A stretch of DNA of 64,000 nucleotides, from positions 372,001 through 436,000 of the forward strand of contig NZ_FXZK01000001.1 of assembly GCF_900184895.1 (NCBI RefSeq), written 5' to 3'. Both the position numbers and the translations under genes were made by a program. Positions 26,143-35,228 of this stretch are shown here, piece after piece (within the stretch, counting starts at the first letter, position 1; the number at the start of each line of letters is the position of its first letter). The notes under the pieces are model-generated. The model had not been told where the DNA came from. It saw nothing but the letters and a program-made list of their open reading frames with translations, and did not search any database. The DNA comes from Flavimaricola marinus (GTDB lineage Bacteria; Pseudomonadota; Alphaproteobacteria; Rhodobacterales; Rhodobacteraceae).

Positions 26143-26356
26143 GGCACTCCCTCTCAATACAGCTTTGCAAAAATTTTGACGCGCTAAAATTGCGCTACTC
26201 TCTAATGACTCAACCCTAGAAGTCGAAGTTGGCTCTGTCACCCTTTGAAACCGCGCCGATGTCGGATCGGTCGTTTCCTGCCGCATTCTGTCAATATATT
26301 GACGCGGATGGCGCAAAACACACCAGATGATGCGGTCTGGAATTCCTTACCTCACG
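26143..26356. promoter_or_regulatory. AT-rich SARP upstream region with 14-bp perfect palindrome
   Basis: This 214-bp gap is the most AT-rich part of the first 27 kb. At 26290-26303 it has the perfect palindrome GTCAATATATTGAC. The stretch next to the SARP start (about 26160-26220) is AT-rich and should carry its promoter, but no convincing -35/-10 pair was found. One isolated GTGAC-like unit lies at 26231-26241. The palindrome is a candidate site for another regulator that would control when the SARP is made. Confidence 0.45.
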
Positions 26357-27124
26357 TCAGGCTCCGACCCAGAGCTGCGCGATCCCGGTGAAGATCAGCC
26401 GGATCGACAGCAGAACGAGAATCACGTTGAGCGCCTGTCGAAACCCGGTGTCGCTCATCGAGATCAGCACCCGCCGCCCGATCACCGTTCCCAGAAACCC
26501 GGCCCCGATCATCGCCAGGATGAACAGCACCCACGGCCCGAAGGCAAAGCCCAACACCCCGAATGTCACGATCTTGAGCAGGTGCTGGCAGGTCATCAGG
26601 GTGGCGTGCGTGGCCACATGGGTCTGGCGCGGCAGGTTCAGCGATTTGACGAAGTTGGCGACGAACACGCCGGTCGCCCCGAAGAACATCGACAGAAAGC
26701 TCGACAGCGCCCCGATCACCAACCCCTGCCGCGACAGCCAGACGGGCGGGCTGCTCAGCACGCTGTAGATCACGAAGCCGCCGATGCCGATCTGCACGAC
26801 CGCGGGCGGCAGGTTTATCGCCACCACCCCTCCGACCGCCACGCCCACCACGCTGCCTGCGACGAAGACGGCCACCGGGGGCCAATGCACATGCGCCCGC
26901 AGCAGCAGCGCCCGAAACAGGTTGGACCCCAGCTGCACCACCCCGTGCACCGGGATCAGGGCGGCCGGCGGCATGAGGCTTGCCATGACGGCCAGCAGCA
27001 ACACGCCGCCGCCGATCCCGAAGGCCACGGTGACGAACGACCCGGCAAAGCTGGCCGCGAGCAGACCTGTGGCCACGAGCGGGTCGAACCCGTTGAAGAC
27101 GATGTCGAAGACCGTGCCGAACAT
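26357..27124 (-). CDS. TauE/SafE-family membrane transporter
   Basis: A 255-aa, strongly hydrophobic protein with about eight predicted membrane segments (for example LLAASFAGSFVTVAFGIGG and VVGVAVGGVVAINLPP). The N-terminal GIGGGVLLL and the C-terminal-half SFLSMFFGATGVFVANF fit the duplicated motif of TauE/SafE (DUF81) sulfite/sulfoacetate-type exporters. The ATG at 27124 follows a G-rich stretch; a GTG three codons upstream is the alternative. The substrate cannot be told from sequence. It has no clear link to the eCIS genes. Confidence 0.82.
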   Translation of the reverse strand: MFGTVFDIVFNGFDPLVATGLLAASFAGSFVTVAFGIGGGVLLLAVMASLMPPAALIPVHGVVQLGSNLFRALLLRAHVHWPPVAVFVAGSVVGVAVGGVVAINLPPAVVQIGIGGFVIYSVLSSPPVWLSRQGLVIGALSSFLSMFFGATGVFVANFVKSLNLPRQTHVATHATLMTCQHLLKIVTFGVLGFAFGPWVLFILAMIGAGFLGTVIGRRVLISMSDTGFRQALNVILVLLSIRLIFTGIAQLWVGA

Positions 27125-27359
27125 GTGCCCCACCCCTGCCGCCGATGCCCGCGCCTGCCCGGGTGATGGGCCAGTGCTGCACAGGGTGTCTTTATGCCCA
27201 CGCCCAACCGCGCGGCAAGCCCGCCGCCCCTGCCAAAACCTTGCGAAAGGCGGAAATCTGCACTACCTCCACCGAAAATCTGCCGAATTCATAGGTATGT
27301 TACGGTATCGGCGTCTGCCTTCGGATGCCAAAGTGCAGCTTGAACGGGAACAACGCGCA

Positions 27360-28094
27360 ATGCTCGGTCGTCTCTTTCGCTCTTTGCGGGCGCAGCCCTC
27401 CAAGGGCGTGTTTGGTCCCGTTGCCCCGGCCGAGCCGTTCTATGCGGTCGGCGACGTTCATGGCCGAAGCGATCTGCTGACCAAGCTCCTGAGCCAGTTC
27501 GATCCGGACACCCGGGTCGTCATGGTGGGCGACTACATCGACCGCGGCGATGAAAGCCGGGCCGTGCTCGATCTGCTGACGAACCGCCCCGGCACCGTCT
27601 GCCTGCGGGGCAACCACGAGCAGATGCTGATCGATTTCCTCTCCAAGCCCGCCGCGGCCGGTGCCCGTTTCCTGCGCAACGGCGGTTTGCAGACCCTCGC
27701 AAGCTATGGCATCGGTGGCGTTCTGCCGACCTCGGCCGACGACCTGCTCGCCGAAAAGGCCGCCCAACTGCACGAAGCGATGGGTGCGGAGACGGTCGAT
27801 TGGCTCAGGGAGCTGCCCTATCAGTTCCAGTCCGGCAACGTGGTGGTCGTCCATGCCGGGGCGGATCCGAACGTGCCGATGGATTTGCAGGCTCCCCGGC
27901 ATCTGATGTGGGGTCACAAGGACTTTCCGGCCAAAGATCGACAAGACGGCCTTTGGATCGTACACGGTCACACAATCGTGCCCCAAGTTGACATCGAACC
28001 CGGCCGCATTGCAATTGACACAGGCGCATATGCGACCGGCCGTCTTTCCGCGGTCTTGGTGAATGAGAGTGGCGCTCACGTGATCCAGGCGTGA
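27360..28094 (+). CDS. PP2A-type metallophosphoesterase (serine/threonine phosphatase family)
   Basis: A 244-aa calcineurin-like phosphoesterase with all core metal motifs: GDVHGR (31-36), GDYIDRGDE (58-66), GNHE (84-87), a later HAG and a C-terminal HGHT. This set is typical of bacterial protein phosphatases related to PrpA/PrpB or ApaH-like enzymes, so protein or dinucleotide phosphate hydrolysis are both possible. ATG 27360 was chosen; an in-frame ATG at 27297 would add 21 residues. The following gene is the exopolysaccharide chain-length kinase fragment, so it could act as its opposing phosphatase (inference). Confidence 0.85.
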   Translation: MLGRLFRSLRAQPSKGVFGPVAPAEPFYAVGDVHGRSDLLTKLLSQFDPDTRVVMVGDYIDRGDESRAVLDLLTNRPGTVCLRGNHEQMLIDFLSKPAAAGARFLRNGGLQTLASYGIGGVLPTSADDLLAEKAAQLHEAMGAETVDWLRELPYQFQSGNVVVVHAGADPNVPMDLQAPRHLMWGHKDFPAKDRQDGLWIVHGHTIVPQVDIEPGRIAIDTGAYATGRLSAVLVNESGAHVIQA

Positions 28095-28179
28095 GTTCCG
28101 GATGATGGTTTCGCCCGCATGATCAGGGCATTCGACAGGTGGGGCGCCCCCGCCGCCAGACGCTGCAAAGGAAGTCGCC

Positions 28180-30020
28180 TTGAATAACGCACAACCGGAC
28201 CGGTCCGCCGCGATGAGAGCCGCCGTACCCGCCGCGTCGGACGACGAACTCGACCTCATCGGTCTGCTTCGGACGGTCTGGCGCGGCAAATGGTTCATCG
28301 CACTGTGCATGGTGATCGCCATGGCCATCGGCGGCTGGCAGACGTTCAAGGTCGCCGTGCCACTGTATTCCTCGACGGCGACCATGGTGTTGCGCATCAA
28401 TCCGCTCGACGTGTTCAGCGTCGAATCCGTCCTGTCCGGCTTTTCCGGGGACGAGATCGGCATGAATACCGAGATGGAGGTGATCCGCTCCCGCGAGCTG
28501 ATCGGCCGCGCGGTCGAACAGCTCGATCTGGTCAACGACCCTGAATTCAACCCGATGCTCAGAGACGCGCCGGTGTTTTCGCCGATCAATATCATCGGCG
28601 GCGTGGTCGATCTGGTGTTTGGCTCGGAAGAGAAGCTGCCCCCGACGGAGCAACAGATCTTCGACCGGGTGGTGACCAACGTCCGCGAGGCCGTGTCCGC
28701 CGAGATCGAGGAATACAGCTACATCTTCTGTGCGCCGCACAGGACCTCGACATCGAGGCCAAGGTGGCGGCCGCCGACGATGGCCAGCTGACGGCGCTCG
28801 CCGCCGCGATCGCGCGCGAGGATCAGGCCGCGGCCAGCGACAGCCAGGACCGGTTCAACCGGCGCTTTTCGCAAGTGCTGCTGCGGGCTCAGGCCGAGGC
28901 CGACCGGAACGCCGAAGTGGTCGAGAGCCTGAACGCCAGAACCCAGGATCTTTCCGAACAGTTCGAGCTTCAGTCGTCGGTTCTGGCGGATCTGCAAGAG
29001 ATGGAGCGCGAAACTCAGGCGACGCAGGTGCTCTACGAGACGTTCCTGACACAGCTCAAGGAAACCAGCGTGCAGGAAGGCGTGTTCCAGTCCGACAGCC
29101 GGGTGCTGTCGCCCGCCCTGCCCGGAACCCAGATCGCGCCCCGCCCGGTGCGGGCCCTCGCCATGGCGCTGTTCATCGGCGCCATCCTCGGCACGACCAT
29201 CGTTCTGATCCGGGAATTCCTGCAAAACACCTACCGCACCAGCGAGGATCTGGAAAAGAGCACCGGACAGGTCGTTCTGGGCCAGGTGCCGAAGATCCCG
29301 CGCCGTGGCCGGCGGCAAACCGTCAACTATCTCGTCGAAAAGCCCACCTCCGCGGCCGCCGAGGCGGTGCGCAACCTGCGGACCTCGGTGTTGATGTCGA
29401 ACATGGATCAGCCGCCACAGATCATCATGTCGACCTCGTCCCTGCCCGGCGAAGGCAAGACGACGCTGGCGATTTCACTGGCCAACAACCTGGCCGGTCT
29501 GGGCAAGAAGGTGCTCCTCGTGGAGGGAGACATCCGCAAGCGGACCTTCGAAAACTACTTTGCCGACAGCAAGGGCCGGCCGGGCCTGATCGCCGTTCTG
29601 ATGAACAAGACCCCCTTGTCCGAGGTGGTGATCCACGACGACACCCTCAACATCGACGTCCTGATCGGCGAGAAGTCGAGCGTGAACCCGGCGGACGTCT
29701 TCTCCTCGGATGCGTTCAAATCGTTCATGGGCAGCCTGCGCGAGAGCTATGACTACGTCGTGGTCGACACGCCGCCCGTGCTACTGGTGCCCGACGCCCG
29801 CATTCTGGCCCGCCACATGGATGCGGTGATCTACACCGTGGCATGGGACAAGACCTCGAAGACCCAGGTGCAGGAGGGGCTGCGCCAGTTCGCCTCCGTC
29901 GATATCGACATCACCGGCGTCGTCCTGTCGCAGATCGATCCCAAGGGGATGCGCCGCTATGGCTACGGCGGCAAATACGGCGCTTACGGCAGCAAGGGCC
30001 GGGGCTACTACGAAAACTGA
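28180..30020 (+). pseudogene. Wzz / BY-kinase exopolysaccharide gene, apparently split by internal deletion and frameshift
   Basis: Two frames that together look like one Wzz/BY-kinase. Frame 1 (28180-28791, TTG start with AAAGGAAG upstream) has the N-terminal Wzz part: a membrane helix (FIALCMVIAMAIGGW) and the STATMVLRINP region, then goes out of frame after EEYSYIF and ends in an unrelated tail. Frame 2 (28764-30020, GTG) starts inside the coiled coil (QDLDIEAKVAA upstream in its frame), and has a second membrane helix, Walker A SLPGEGKTTLA, DTPPVLLVPDA and a Tyr-rich C-terminus (RRYGYGGKYGAYG). The region expected between them (~100 residues of the periplasmic part) is absent. Frame 2 could still act as a kinase; loss of chain-length function is likely but unproven. 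A sequencing error could explain the frameshift, though not the missing residues. Confidence 0.7.
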
Positions 30021-30105
30021 CCCGGACGGGCCGGACCTGCCATTCACTGGGTTGAAAATATCCCGGGGGGCGACGCGACCGATGGATCGGCGCGCCGCCT
30101 CGGTC

Positions 30106-30124
30106 GGGGGCAGAGCCCCCTTTT
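30106..30124 (+). terminator. Rho-independent terminator after Wzz/BY-kinase gene
   Basis: A perfect 6-bp GC stem GGGGGC / GCCCCC with an AGA loop (30106-30120) followed by TTTT (30121-30124). It lies ~85 bases after the BY-kinase stop and just before the convergent pcaF stop codon, so it would end plus-strand transcription. On the minus strand there is no T-run. Confidence 0.75.
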
Positions 30125-31325
30125 AGCCCACGCTTTCCAAGGCGATGGCGATGCCCTGCCCGACGCCGATGCACATCATCGCCAGCGCCTTTTGCCCCGG
30201 CTTGAGGTCGAGCGTGGCACTGCCGGTGATCCGCGCCCCGGACATGCCCAGAGGATGACCGAGCGCGATGGCGCCGCCGTTGGGATTGACCCGTGCGTCA
30301 TCGTCGGCAATGCCGAGATCGCGCAGCGTGGCCAGACCCTGGCTGGCAAAGGCTTCGTTCAGTTCGATCACGGAGAAATCCGACTGGCTCAGCCCCAGTC
30401 GCGCCATCAGCTTTTTCGCCGCCGGAGCCGGGCCAAAGCCCATGATCCGGGGGGCGACCCCTGCGGTGGCCCCACCCAGAACCCGCGCAATGGGCGTCAG
30501 CCCATGCGCCTTGACCGCCGCAGCCGAAGCCACGATCAGCGCCGCCGCCCCGTCGTTGACCCCGGAGGCATTGCCTGCGGTGATCGACCCGCCTGCCCGC
30601 GCGAAGGCTTTCAGCTTGGTCAGGTCTTCGATCGTGGTCTGCGGACGGGGATGCTCGTCCTCGGACACGACGACCGGGTCGCCCCGCCGTTGCGGAATGC
30701 TGACGGGCGTGATCTCCCGCGCCAAGCGCCCGTTTGCCATCGCTTCGCCGGCCTTGTGCTGGCTGCGCAGCGCAAAGGCGTCCTGGTCTTCGCGGCTGAC
30801 ATTGAAATCCTCGGCCACGTTCTCGGCCGTCTCGGGCATCGAGTCGACGCCGTATTGCGCCTTCATCACCGGATTGACGAACCGCCAGCCGATCGTGGTG
30901 TCATGCACCTCGTTGGCCCGCGAAAACGCCTGCGTGGCCTTGGGCATCACGAAGGGCGCACGGCTCATGCTTTCGACGCCGCCCGCGACGATCAGATCCG
31001 CCTCGCCGGCCTTGATCGCCCGCGCCCCCGCGATCACCGCGTCCATGCCCGAGCCACAGAGCCGGTTCATCGTGGTCCCCGGCACCGTCTCGGGATAGCC
31101 GGCCAGCAGCGCGCACATCCGCGCGACGTTCCGGTTGTCCTCGCCCGCCTGATTGGCGCAGCCATAGATCACCTCGTCGATCGCCCCCAGATCGAGACCG
31201 GGGTTCCGTTCGGCCAAGGCCCGCAGCGGGATCGCCCCGAGGTCGTCGGCCCGCACCGAGGACAGAGCCCCGCCGAAACGCCCGATGGGCGTGCGGATAT
31301 AGTCGCAGATATAGACGTCGTTCAT
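30123..31325 (-). CDS. pcaF: 3-oxoadipyl-CoA thiolase (acetyl-CoA acyltransferase)
   Basis: A 400-aa thiolase that cleaves 3-oxoadipyl-CoA to succinyl-CoA and acetyl-CoA, the last step of the beta-ketoadipate pathway. It has the full thiolase set: nucleophilic Cys90 in NRLCGSGMD, GHPLGMSGAR with the active-site histidine near the C-terminus, and CIGVGQG with the second cysteine. The ATGA overlap with pcaJ and the operon order pcaI-pcaJ-pcaF, which is specific to this pathway, give the substrate. By sequence alone a general acetyl-CoA C-acetyltransferase cannot be excluded. Confidence 0.88.
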   Translation of the reverse strand: MNDVYICDYIRTPIGRFGGALSSVRADDLGAIPLRALAERNPGLDLGAIDEVIYGCANQAGEDNRNVARMCALLAGYPETVPGTTMNRLCGSGMDAVIAGARAIKAGEADLIVAGGVESMSRAPFVMPKATQAFSRANEVHDTTIGWRFVNPVMKAQYGVDSMPETAENVAEDFNVSREDQDAFALRSQHKAGEAMANGRLAREITPVSIPQRRGDPVVVSEDEHPRPQTTIEDLTKLKAFARAGGSITAGNASGVNDGAAALIVASAAAVKAHGLTPIARVLGGATAGVAPRIMGFGPAPAAKKLMARLGLSQSDFSVIELNEAFASQGLATLRDLGIADDDARVNPNGGAIALGHPLGMSGARITGSATLDLKPGQKALAMMCIGVGQGIAIALESVG

Positions 31326-31999
31326 TGCTCAATCTCCGGGACGATCAGATCGGCCACCTGGCCTTGGGTGTGCAGCGGTGCGCCGGTGAGCGATTGCAGC
31401 TCGTCCATCGACAGCCCCGCCAGTTTCTCACGCAGCACGAACCGCCCGTCCTCGATATCGACGACGGCGAGCGAGGTATAGACCCGCGTGATGCACCCGA
31501 CCCCGGTCAGCGGGAAGGTGCAGCGCTCGACGAGCTTGGGTTTGCCGTCCTTGGTGGTGTGATCGGTGATCACCGCGACCCGCTTGGCCCCGTGCACGAG
31601 ATCCATCGCGCCGCCCACGGCGGGCACCCCCTTGGAGCCGACCCGCCAATTCGCAAGATCGCCGTTCTGCGCGACCTGATAGGCCCCGAGCACCGCCAGA
31701 TCGAGATGCCCGCCCCGCACCATCGCGAAACTGTCCGCGTGATGAAAGAACGACGCCCCCGGCTTGAGCGTGATCGCCTTTTTGCCCGCGTTGATCAGAT
31801 CCCAGTCTTCCTCGCCCTGCGGCGGTGCCTTGCCAAAGCCCAGCACCCCGTTTTCGGTGTGATAGGTGATGTGCCGCCCCGCGGGCTGAAACTTGGCGAT
31901 CATCTCGGGAAAGCCGATGCCGAGATTGACATAGGCGCCGTCTTCGATGTCTTGCGCTGCCCGCCATGCGATCTGGGCGTTGCTGAGTTTGCTGCTCAT
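31322..31999 (-). CDS. pcaJ: 3-oxoadipate CoA-transferase subunit B
   Basis: A 225-aa beta subunit of the SCOT-type CoA-transferase, which moves CoA from succinyl-CoA to 3-oxoadipate. The catalytic glutamate lies in HTENGVLGFG (about residue 49). Start chosen at ATG 31999, in an ATGA overlap with pcaI; its stop overlaps pcaF the same way. N-terminal NAQIAWRAAQDIEDGAYVNL and GIGFPEMIAKF match the family. A role in 3-oxoacid (acetoacetate) transfer is the alternative, but the pcaF neighbour favours 3-oxoadipate. Confidence 0.87.
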   Translation of the reverse strand: MSSKLSNAQIAWRAAQDIEDGAYVNLGIGFPEMIAKFQPAGRHITYHTENGVLGFGKAPPQGEEDWDLINAGKKAITLKPGASFFHHADSFAMVRGGHLDLAVLGAYQVAQNGDLANWRVGSKGVPAVGGAMDLVHGAKRVAVITDHTTKDGKPKLVERCTFPLTGVGCITRVYTSLAVVDIEDGRFVLREKLAGLSMDELQSLTGAPLHTQGQVADLIVPEIEQ

Positions 32000-32718
32000 G
32001 CGTAGACCTCCCCGGCGCGGATCAGCGCCTCTTCCTGTTGCGGGTTTGGCACTTCGATCACGCCGTCGACAAAGAGACCGGGGGTGATCACCTGTTCCGG
32101 GTCGATCCCGCCCGGTTCCGTCAGCGTCGAGACCTGAGCGACGACCTTTGCGGCGGCCATGCACATCAGCGGATTGAAGTTCCGTCCGGCCAACCGGTAG
32201 GTCAGGTTGCCGTGGGTGTCGCCGAGCTCGCCCTTGACGATGGCGAAATCCGCCTTGAGCCAACGTTCCAGCACGTAGGGCCGACCGTCGAATTCCTGAA
32301 TTTGCTTACCCTCGGCCAGTTCGGTCCCATAGCTCGTGGGCGTGAAGAAAGCCGGGATCCCCGCCCCTGCCGCCCGGATCCGCTCGGCCAAGGTGCCTTG
32401 CGGAACGAGGTCCAGTTCGATCTCGCCGGCGAGGTATTTCTCGGTGAACGCCCGCGGATCGGAGGACCTTGGGAAGGAGCAGACCATCTTGCGCACCATG
32501 CCCGCGTCGATCATCGCGGCGATGCCGATCTGGCCGTTGCCCGCGTTGTTGTTCACGACCGTCAGATTGCCCGGGCTGCCGGTCGCCTTGAACCGGTCGA
32601 TCAGCGCGTGGATCAGTTCGATCGGCGCCCCCGATCCGCCAAAGCCGCCGATCATCAGCACGGCGTTGTCTTCGATATCGGCCACGGCCTCGGCCAGTGT
32701 GGCAATCGTCTTGTCCAT
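31996..32718 (-). CDS. pcaI: 3-oxoadipate CoA-transferase subunit A
   Basis: A 240-aa alpha subunit partner of pcaJ. Start chosen at ATG 32718 (MDKTIATLAEA) with GGGGGAG just upstream; 44 further in-frame codons upstream lack any such site. The family features MIGGFGGSGAPIELI (near residue 22), NNNAGNGQIGIAA and SFPRSSDP are present. First gene of the pcaIJF operon, transcribed divergently from the IclR regulator, whose control region lies in the 110 bp between them. Confidence 0.88.
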   Translation of the reverse strand: MDKTIATLAEAVADIEDNAVLMIGGFGGSGAPIELIHALIDRFKATGSPGNLTVVNNNAGNGQIGIAAMIDAGMVRKMVCSFPRSSDPRAFTEKYLAGEIELDLVPQGTLAERIRAAGAGIPAFFTPTSYGTELAEGKQIQEFDGRPYVLERWLKADFAIVKGELGDTHGNLTYRLAGRNFNPLMCMAAAKVVAQVSTLTEPGGIDPEQVITPGLFVDGVIEVPNPQQEEALIRAGEVYA

Positions 32719-32808
32719 AGACTCCCCCTTTTGCGGTTTGGCCTGCCTTAGCCCGGATCGCGGCTTGATCAGAAGCGAAATGTGCGGATAGTGATATTTG
32801 TTCAATAA

Positions 32809-33585
32809 ATGAAACGGAGCGTTCGCATTGTGAACAGGAGCACCGATCACCTCGGATCATTCGCCAAGGGTTTGCGGGTGCTGGAGTGCTTTTGCGCCGA
32901 GACCCCGCGCCTGTCGATTGCGGATGTGGCCGCCCGGACAGGGCTGGACCGCGCCACGTCGCGCCGCTGCCTGCTGACCCTGCACCACGAAGGCTATGCC
33001 GAGTATGACGGTAAGTTCTTTACCCTGACCCCTCGCGCCTTGCGGTTGGGGATGAGCGCGCTGGCCGCCCTGCCCTTGCCGCAGATCGTGCAGCCTTGGC
33101 TGGATCAGCTGAGCGAGCAGATCGGGCAATCCTGCTCCGTGTCGGTGCTGGACGGAACCGAGATCGTCTATCTGGCCCGCGCCGCCCAGCGTCGGGTCAT
33201 GTCGATCGGACTGATGCCCGGGTCGCGCCTGCCGGCGCATTTCACCTCGATGGGTCGTGTGCTGCTGGCCGCCCTGCCCGAAGCGCAAGCGCGGGCGATT
33301 ATCGACGCGTCGGACCTGACGCCGCGCGCCCCCAACAGCGTCACCGACCCTGAAGAGATCATGGCCCGCATCGCCCAGACCCGCAGGCAGGGCTATTGCC
33401 TGATCGATCAGGAAATGGAGGCGGGCTTGCGCGCCCTCGCGGTGCCGATCCTGTCGGCGCGGGGCGAAACGGTTGCGGCGCTCAACATCGGCATGGCCGC
33501 GCTGCACGCCGACCCCGAGGAGATGGTCACCGCCTACCTGCCCGCCCTGCGCAATGTGCAGGCCGGGCTGGCGCGGATGCTTTAG
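32809..33585 (+). CDS. IclR-family transcriptional regulator (PcaR/PobR-like)
   Basis: A 258-aa protein: helix-turn-helix near residues 35-57 (LSIADVAARTGLDRATSRRC) and a C-terminal IclR effector domain (ARAAQRRVMSIGLMPGSRLP, then GRVLLAALPEAQARAII and an RRQGYCLIDQEMEAGLRAL helix). It is divergent from pcaIJF, so it probably responds to beta-ketoadipate or a related acid, like PcaR. The ATG at 32809 has no clear ribosome site; an in-frame GTG at 32830 has GGAG upstream and may be the true start. Its last four bases overlap the stop of the convergent glucosidase. Confidence 0.84.
   Translation: MKRSVRIVNRSTDHLGSFAKGLRVLECFCAETPRLSIADVAARTGLDRATSRRCLLTLHHEGYAEYDGKFFTLTPRALRLGMSALAALPLPQIVQPWLDQLSEQIGQSCSVSVLDGTEIVYLARAAQRRVMSIGLMPGSRLPAHFTSMGRVLLAALPEAQARAIIDASDLTPRAPNSVTDPEEIMARIAQTRRQGYCLIDQEMEAGLRALAVPILSARGETVAALNIGMAALHADPEEMVTAYLPALRNVQAGLARML
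32821..32835. promoter_or_regulatory. IclR-type 15-bp imperfect palindrome in pca intergenic region
   Basis: GTTCGCATTGTGAAC has GTTC/GAAC arms around a 7-bp centre. Its size and arms recall the 15-bp PcaR/PcaU-type IclR operators (GTTC...GnAC). It lies between divergent pcaI and the regulator gene, at the regulator's 5' end: it overlaps the alternative GTG start at 32830. A second inverted repeat, TTCA-N5-TGAA, is at 32801-32813. Confidence 0.4.
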
Positions 33586-35228
33586 GACGTTATTTCGATG
33601 GCGAAGGCCTCGAACGGGGCCAGCGTGATCCGGCCGGACACCTCGTCGCGCGGGGCGAGGTTGCTGATCAGGCAGGTGCCTTTCCCGGCCAGCCCGTCCG
33701 GCACGTCGAACATGACCGGCTCGCCGGTGAAATTGGCCAGAACGGAGAGCCGCACGCCCTCATGGGTGCGGGCATAGGCCACGATGTGGGGATGATCCTC
33801 GGCAAGGGCCTCGAACCGGCCAAGGGCGATGACCGGATGATCCCGCCGCAACTGGATCAGCTTGCGGTAATGCGCAAATACCCCGTCGTCGCGGGCGCGG
33901 TCGGCCTCGACGTTGATCTCGGCGCTGTTGGGATTGACCTCGATCCACGGCGTGCCGCTGGTAAAGCCGGCCTGATCGCCGCCTGTCCATTGCATCGGCG
34001 TGCGGGCGTTGTCGCGGCCGTTGGCATTGGCACCTGCGATGAAATCCTCGGGCGTGACCCCCATCTCCATCTGATCGGCATAGATGCCGAGCGTTTCCAC
34101 GTCGCGATACTGTTCGATCCGCGAAAAGGCGGCATTGGTCATGCCGATCTCTTCGCCCTGATAGATGAACGGCGTGCCCTTCATCAGATGCATGACCGTG
34201 GCCAGCATCTTGGCGCTTTCGACCCGGTAGCGCCCGTCGTCGCCGTATTTCGACACCTGCCGTGGCAGATCGTGGTTCGACAGGAACAGCGAATTCCAGC
34301 CGTCGTCCTGCAAGGCGCGTTGCCACGCGAACTGCACCGCCTTGAAGGTCGCCAGATCAAAGGGCTTGGGCTTGAATTTGCCAAGAACGTCGTCCTCGAA
34401 CGCGATGACGTGGTTGAATTGGAACACCATGCTCAACTCGCCCCGGTCCCGCCCACAATAGAGCAGCGCGGTATCGGTGCTGACCGACCAGCTTTCGCCG
34501 ATGGTCACCACGTCGCGCCCGGCCAGCGTTTCGCGGTGCATTTCTTGCAGAAACTCGTGCAGATACGGGCCTTCTTCAAAGATGCCGGCGTCGACGTCCT
34601 TGCCGATCAGGCTGATCACATCCATCCGGAACCCGGCGATCCCTCGGTCGAGCCACCAGTTCATCATGTCGTAAATCTCGGCCCGAAGTGCCGGGTTCTG
34701 CCAATTGAGATCGGGCTGTTCGGGGCTGAAGAAGCCGAGGTAGTAGCGGCCGACGTTCGGCTCCCACGTCCAGACGGAGCCGCCGAAACAGGCACGACGG
34801 TCCGACGGTGGCCCGTTTTGCGGGCCGGGGTCGCGCCAGATGTAATAGTCGTGCTCGGGGGCGTCGCGCGAGGCGCGGGCCGCCTCGAACCAGTGATGCT
34901 CGGAGGAGGAGTGATTGACCACAAGGTCCATCACGATCCCGATGCCCCGCGCGCGGGCTTCGCGGATCAGCCGGTCCATATCCGCCAGCGTCCCGAATTC
35001 GGGCGCGATCGTTCGGTAGTTCGAAATGTCGTAGCCATTATCGGCCATCGGCGATCCGTAGACCGGCGAAAGCCAGATAAAACCAATTCCGAGTTCCGCG
35101 AGATGATCCAGCTTGGAAATGATCCCCGGAATGTCGCCGATCCCGTCGCCGTTGCTGTCGCAGAAGCTTCGGGGATAGATTTGATAACCGGTGCTGGTCT
35201 GCCACCAAGCCGGTGCAGTCTGTGTCAT
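33582..35228 (-). CDS. GH13 alpha-glucosidase (oligo-1,6-glucosidase-like)
   Basis: A 548-aa cytoplasmic glycoside hydrolase of family 13, hydrolysing terminal alpha-glucosides such as maltose, isomaltose or sucrose-like disaccharides. Core features: MDLVVNHSSSEH (conserved region I), GFRMDVISLI with the catalytic aspartate (region II), VTIGESWSV with the acid/base glutamate (region III), and FLSNHDLPRQ (region IV). Start at ATG 35228 with GGAGGG six bases upstream; no signal peptide. It stands alone, with no sugar transporter beside it. Substrate preference cannot be settled from sequence here. Confidence 0.88.
   Translation of the reverse strand: MTQTAPAWWQTSTGYQIYPRSFCDSNGDGIGDIPGIISKLDHLAELGIGFIWLSPVYGSPMADNGYDISNYRTIAPEFGTLADMDRLIREARARGIGIVMDLVVNHSSSEHHWFEAARASRDAPEHDYYIWRDPGPQNGPPSDRRACFGGSVWTWEPNVGRYYLGFFSPEQPDLNWQNPALRAEIYDMMNWWLDRGIAGFRMDVISLIGKDVDAGIFEEGPYLHEFLQEMHRETLAGRDVVTIGESWSVSTDTALLYCGRDRGELSMVFQFNHVIAFEDDVLGKFKPKPFDLATFKAVQFAWQRALQDDGWNSLFLSNHDLPRQVSKYGDDGRYRVESAKMLATVMHLMKGTPFIYQGEEIGMTNAAFSRIEQYRDVETLGIYADQMEMGVTPEDFIAGANANGRDNARTPMQWTGGDQAGFTSGTPWIEVNPNSAEINVEADRARDDGVFAHYRKLIQLRRDHPVIALGRFEALAEDHPHIVAYARTHEGVRLSVLANFTGEPVMFDVPDGLAGKGTCLISNLAPRDEVSGRITLAPFEAFAIEITS

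Noticed and set aside
26231-26241. Extra SARP repeat unit before the SARP gene (GTGACAGAGCC on the minus strand)
   Set aside because: A single copy, not phased with any other; not enough to claim autoregulation.
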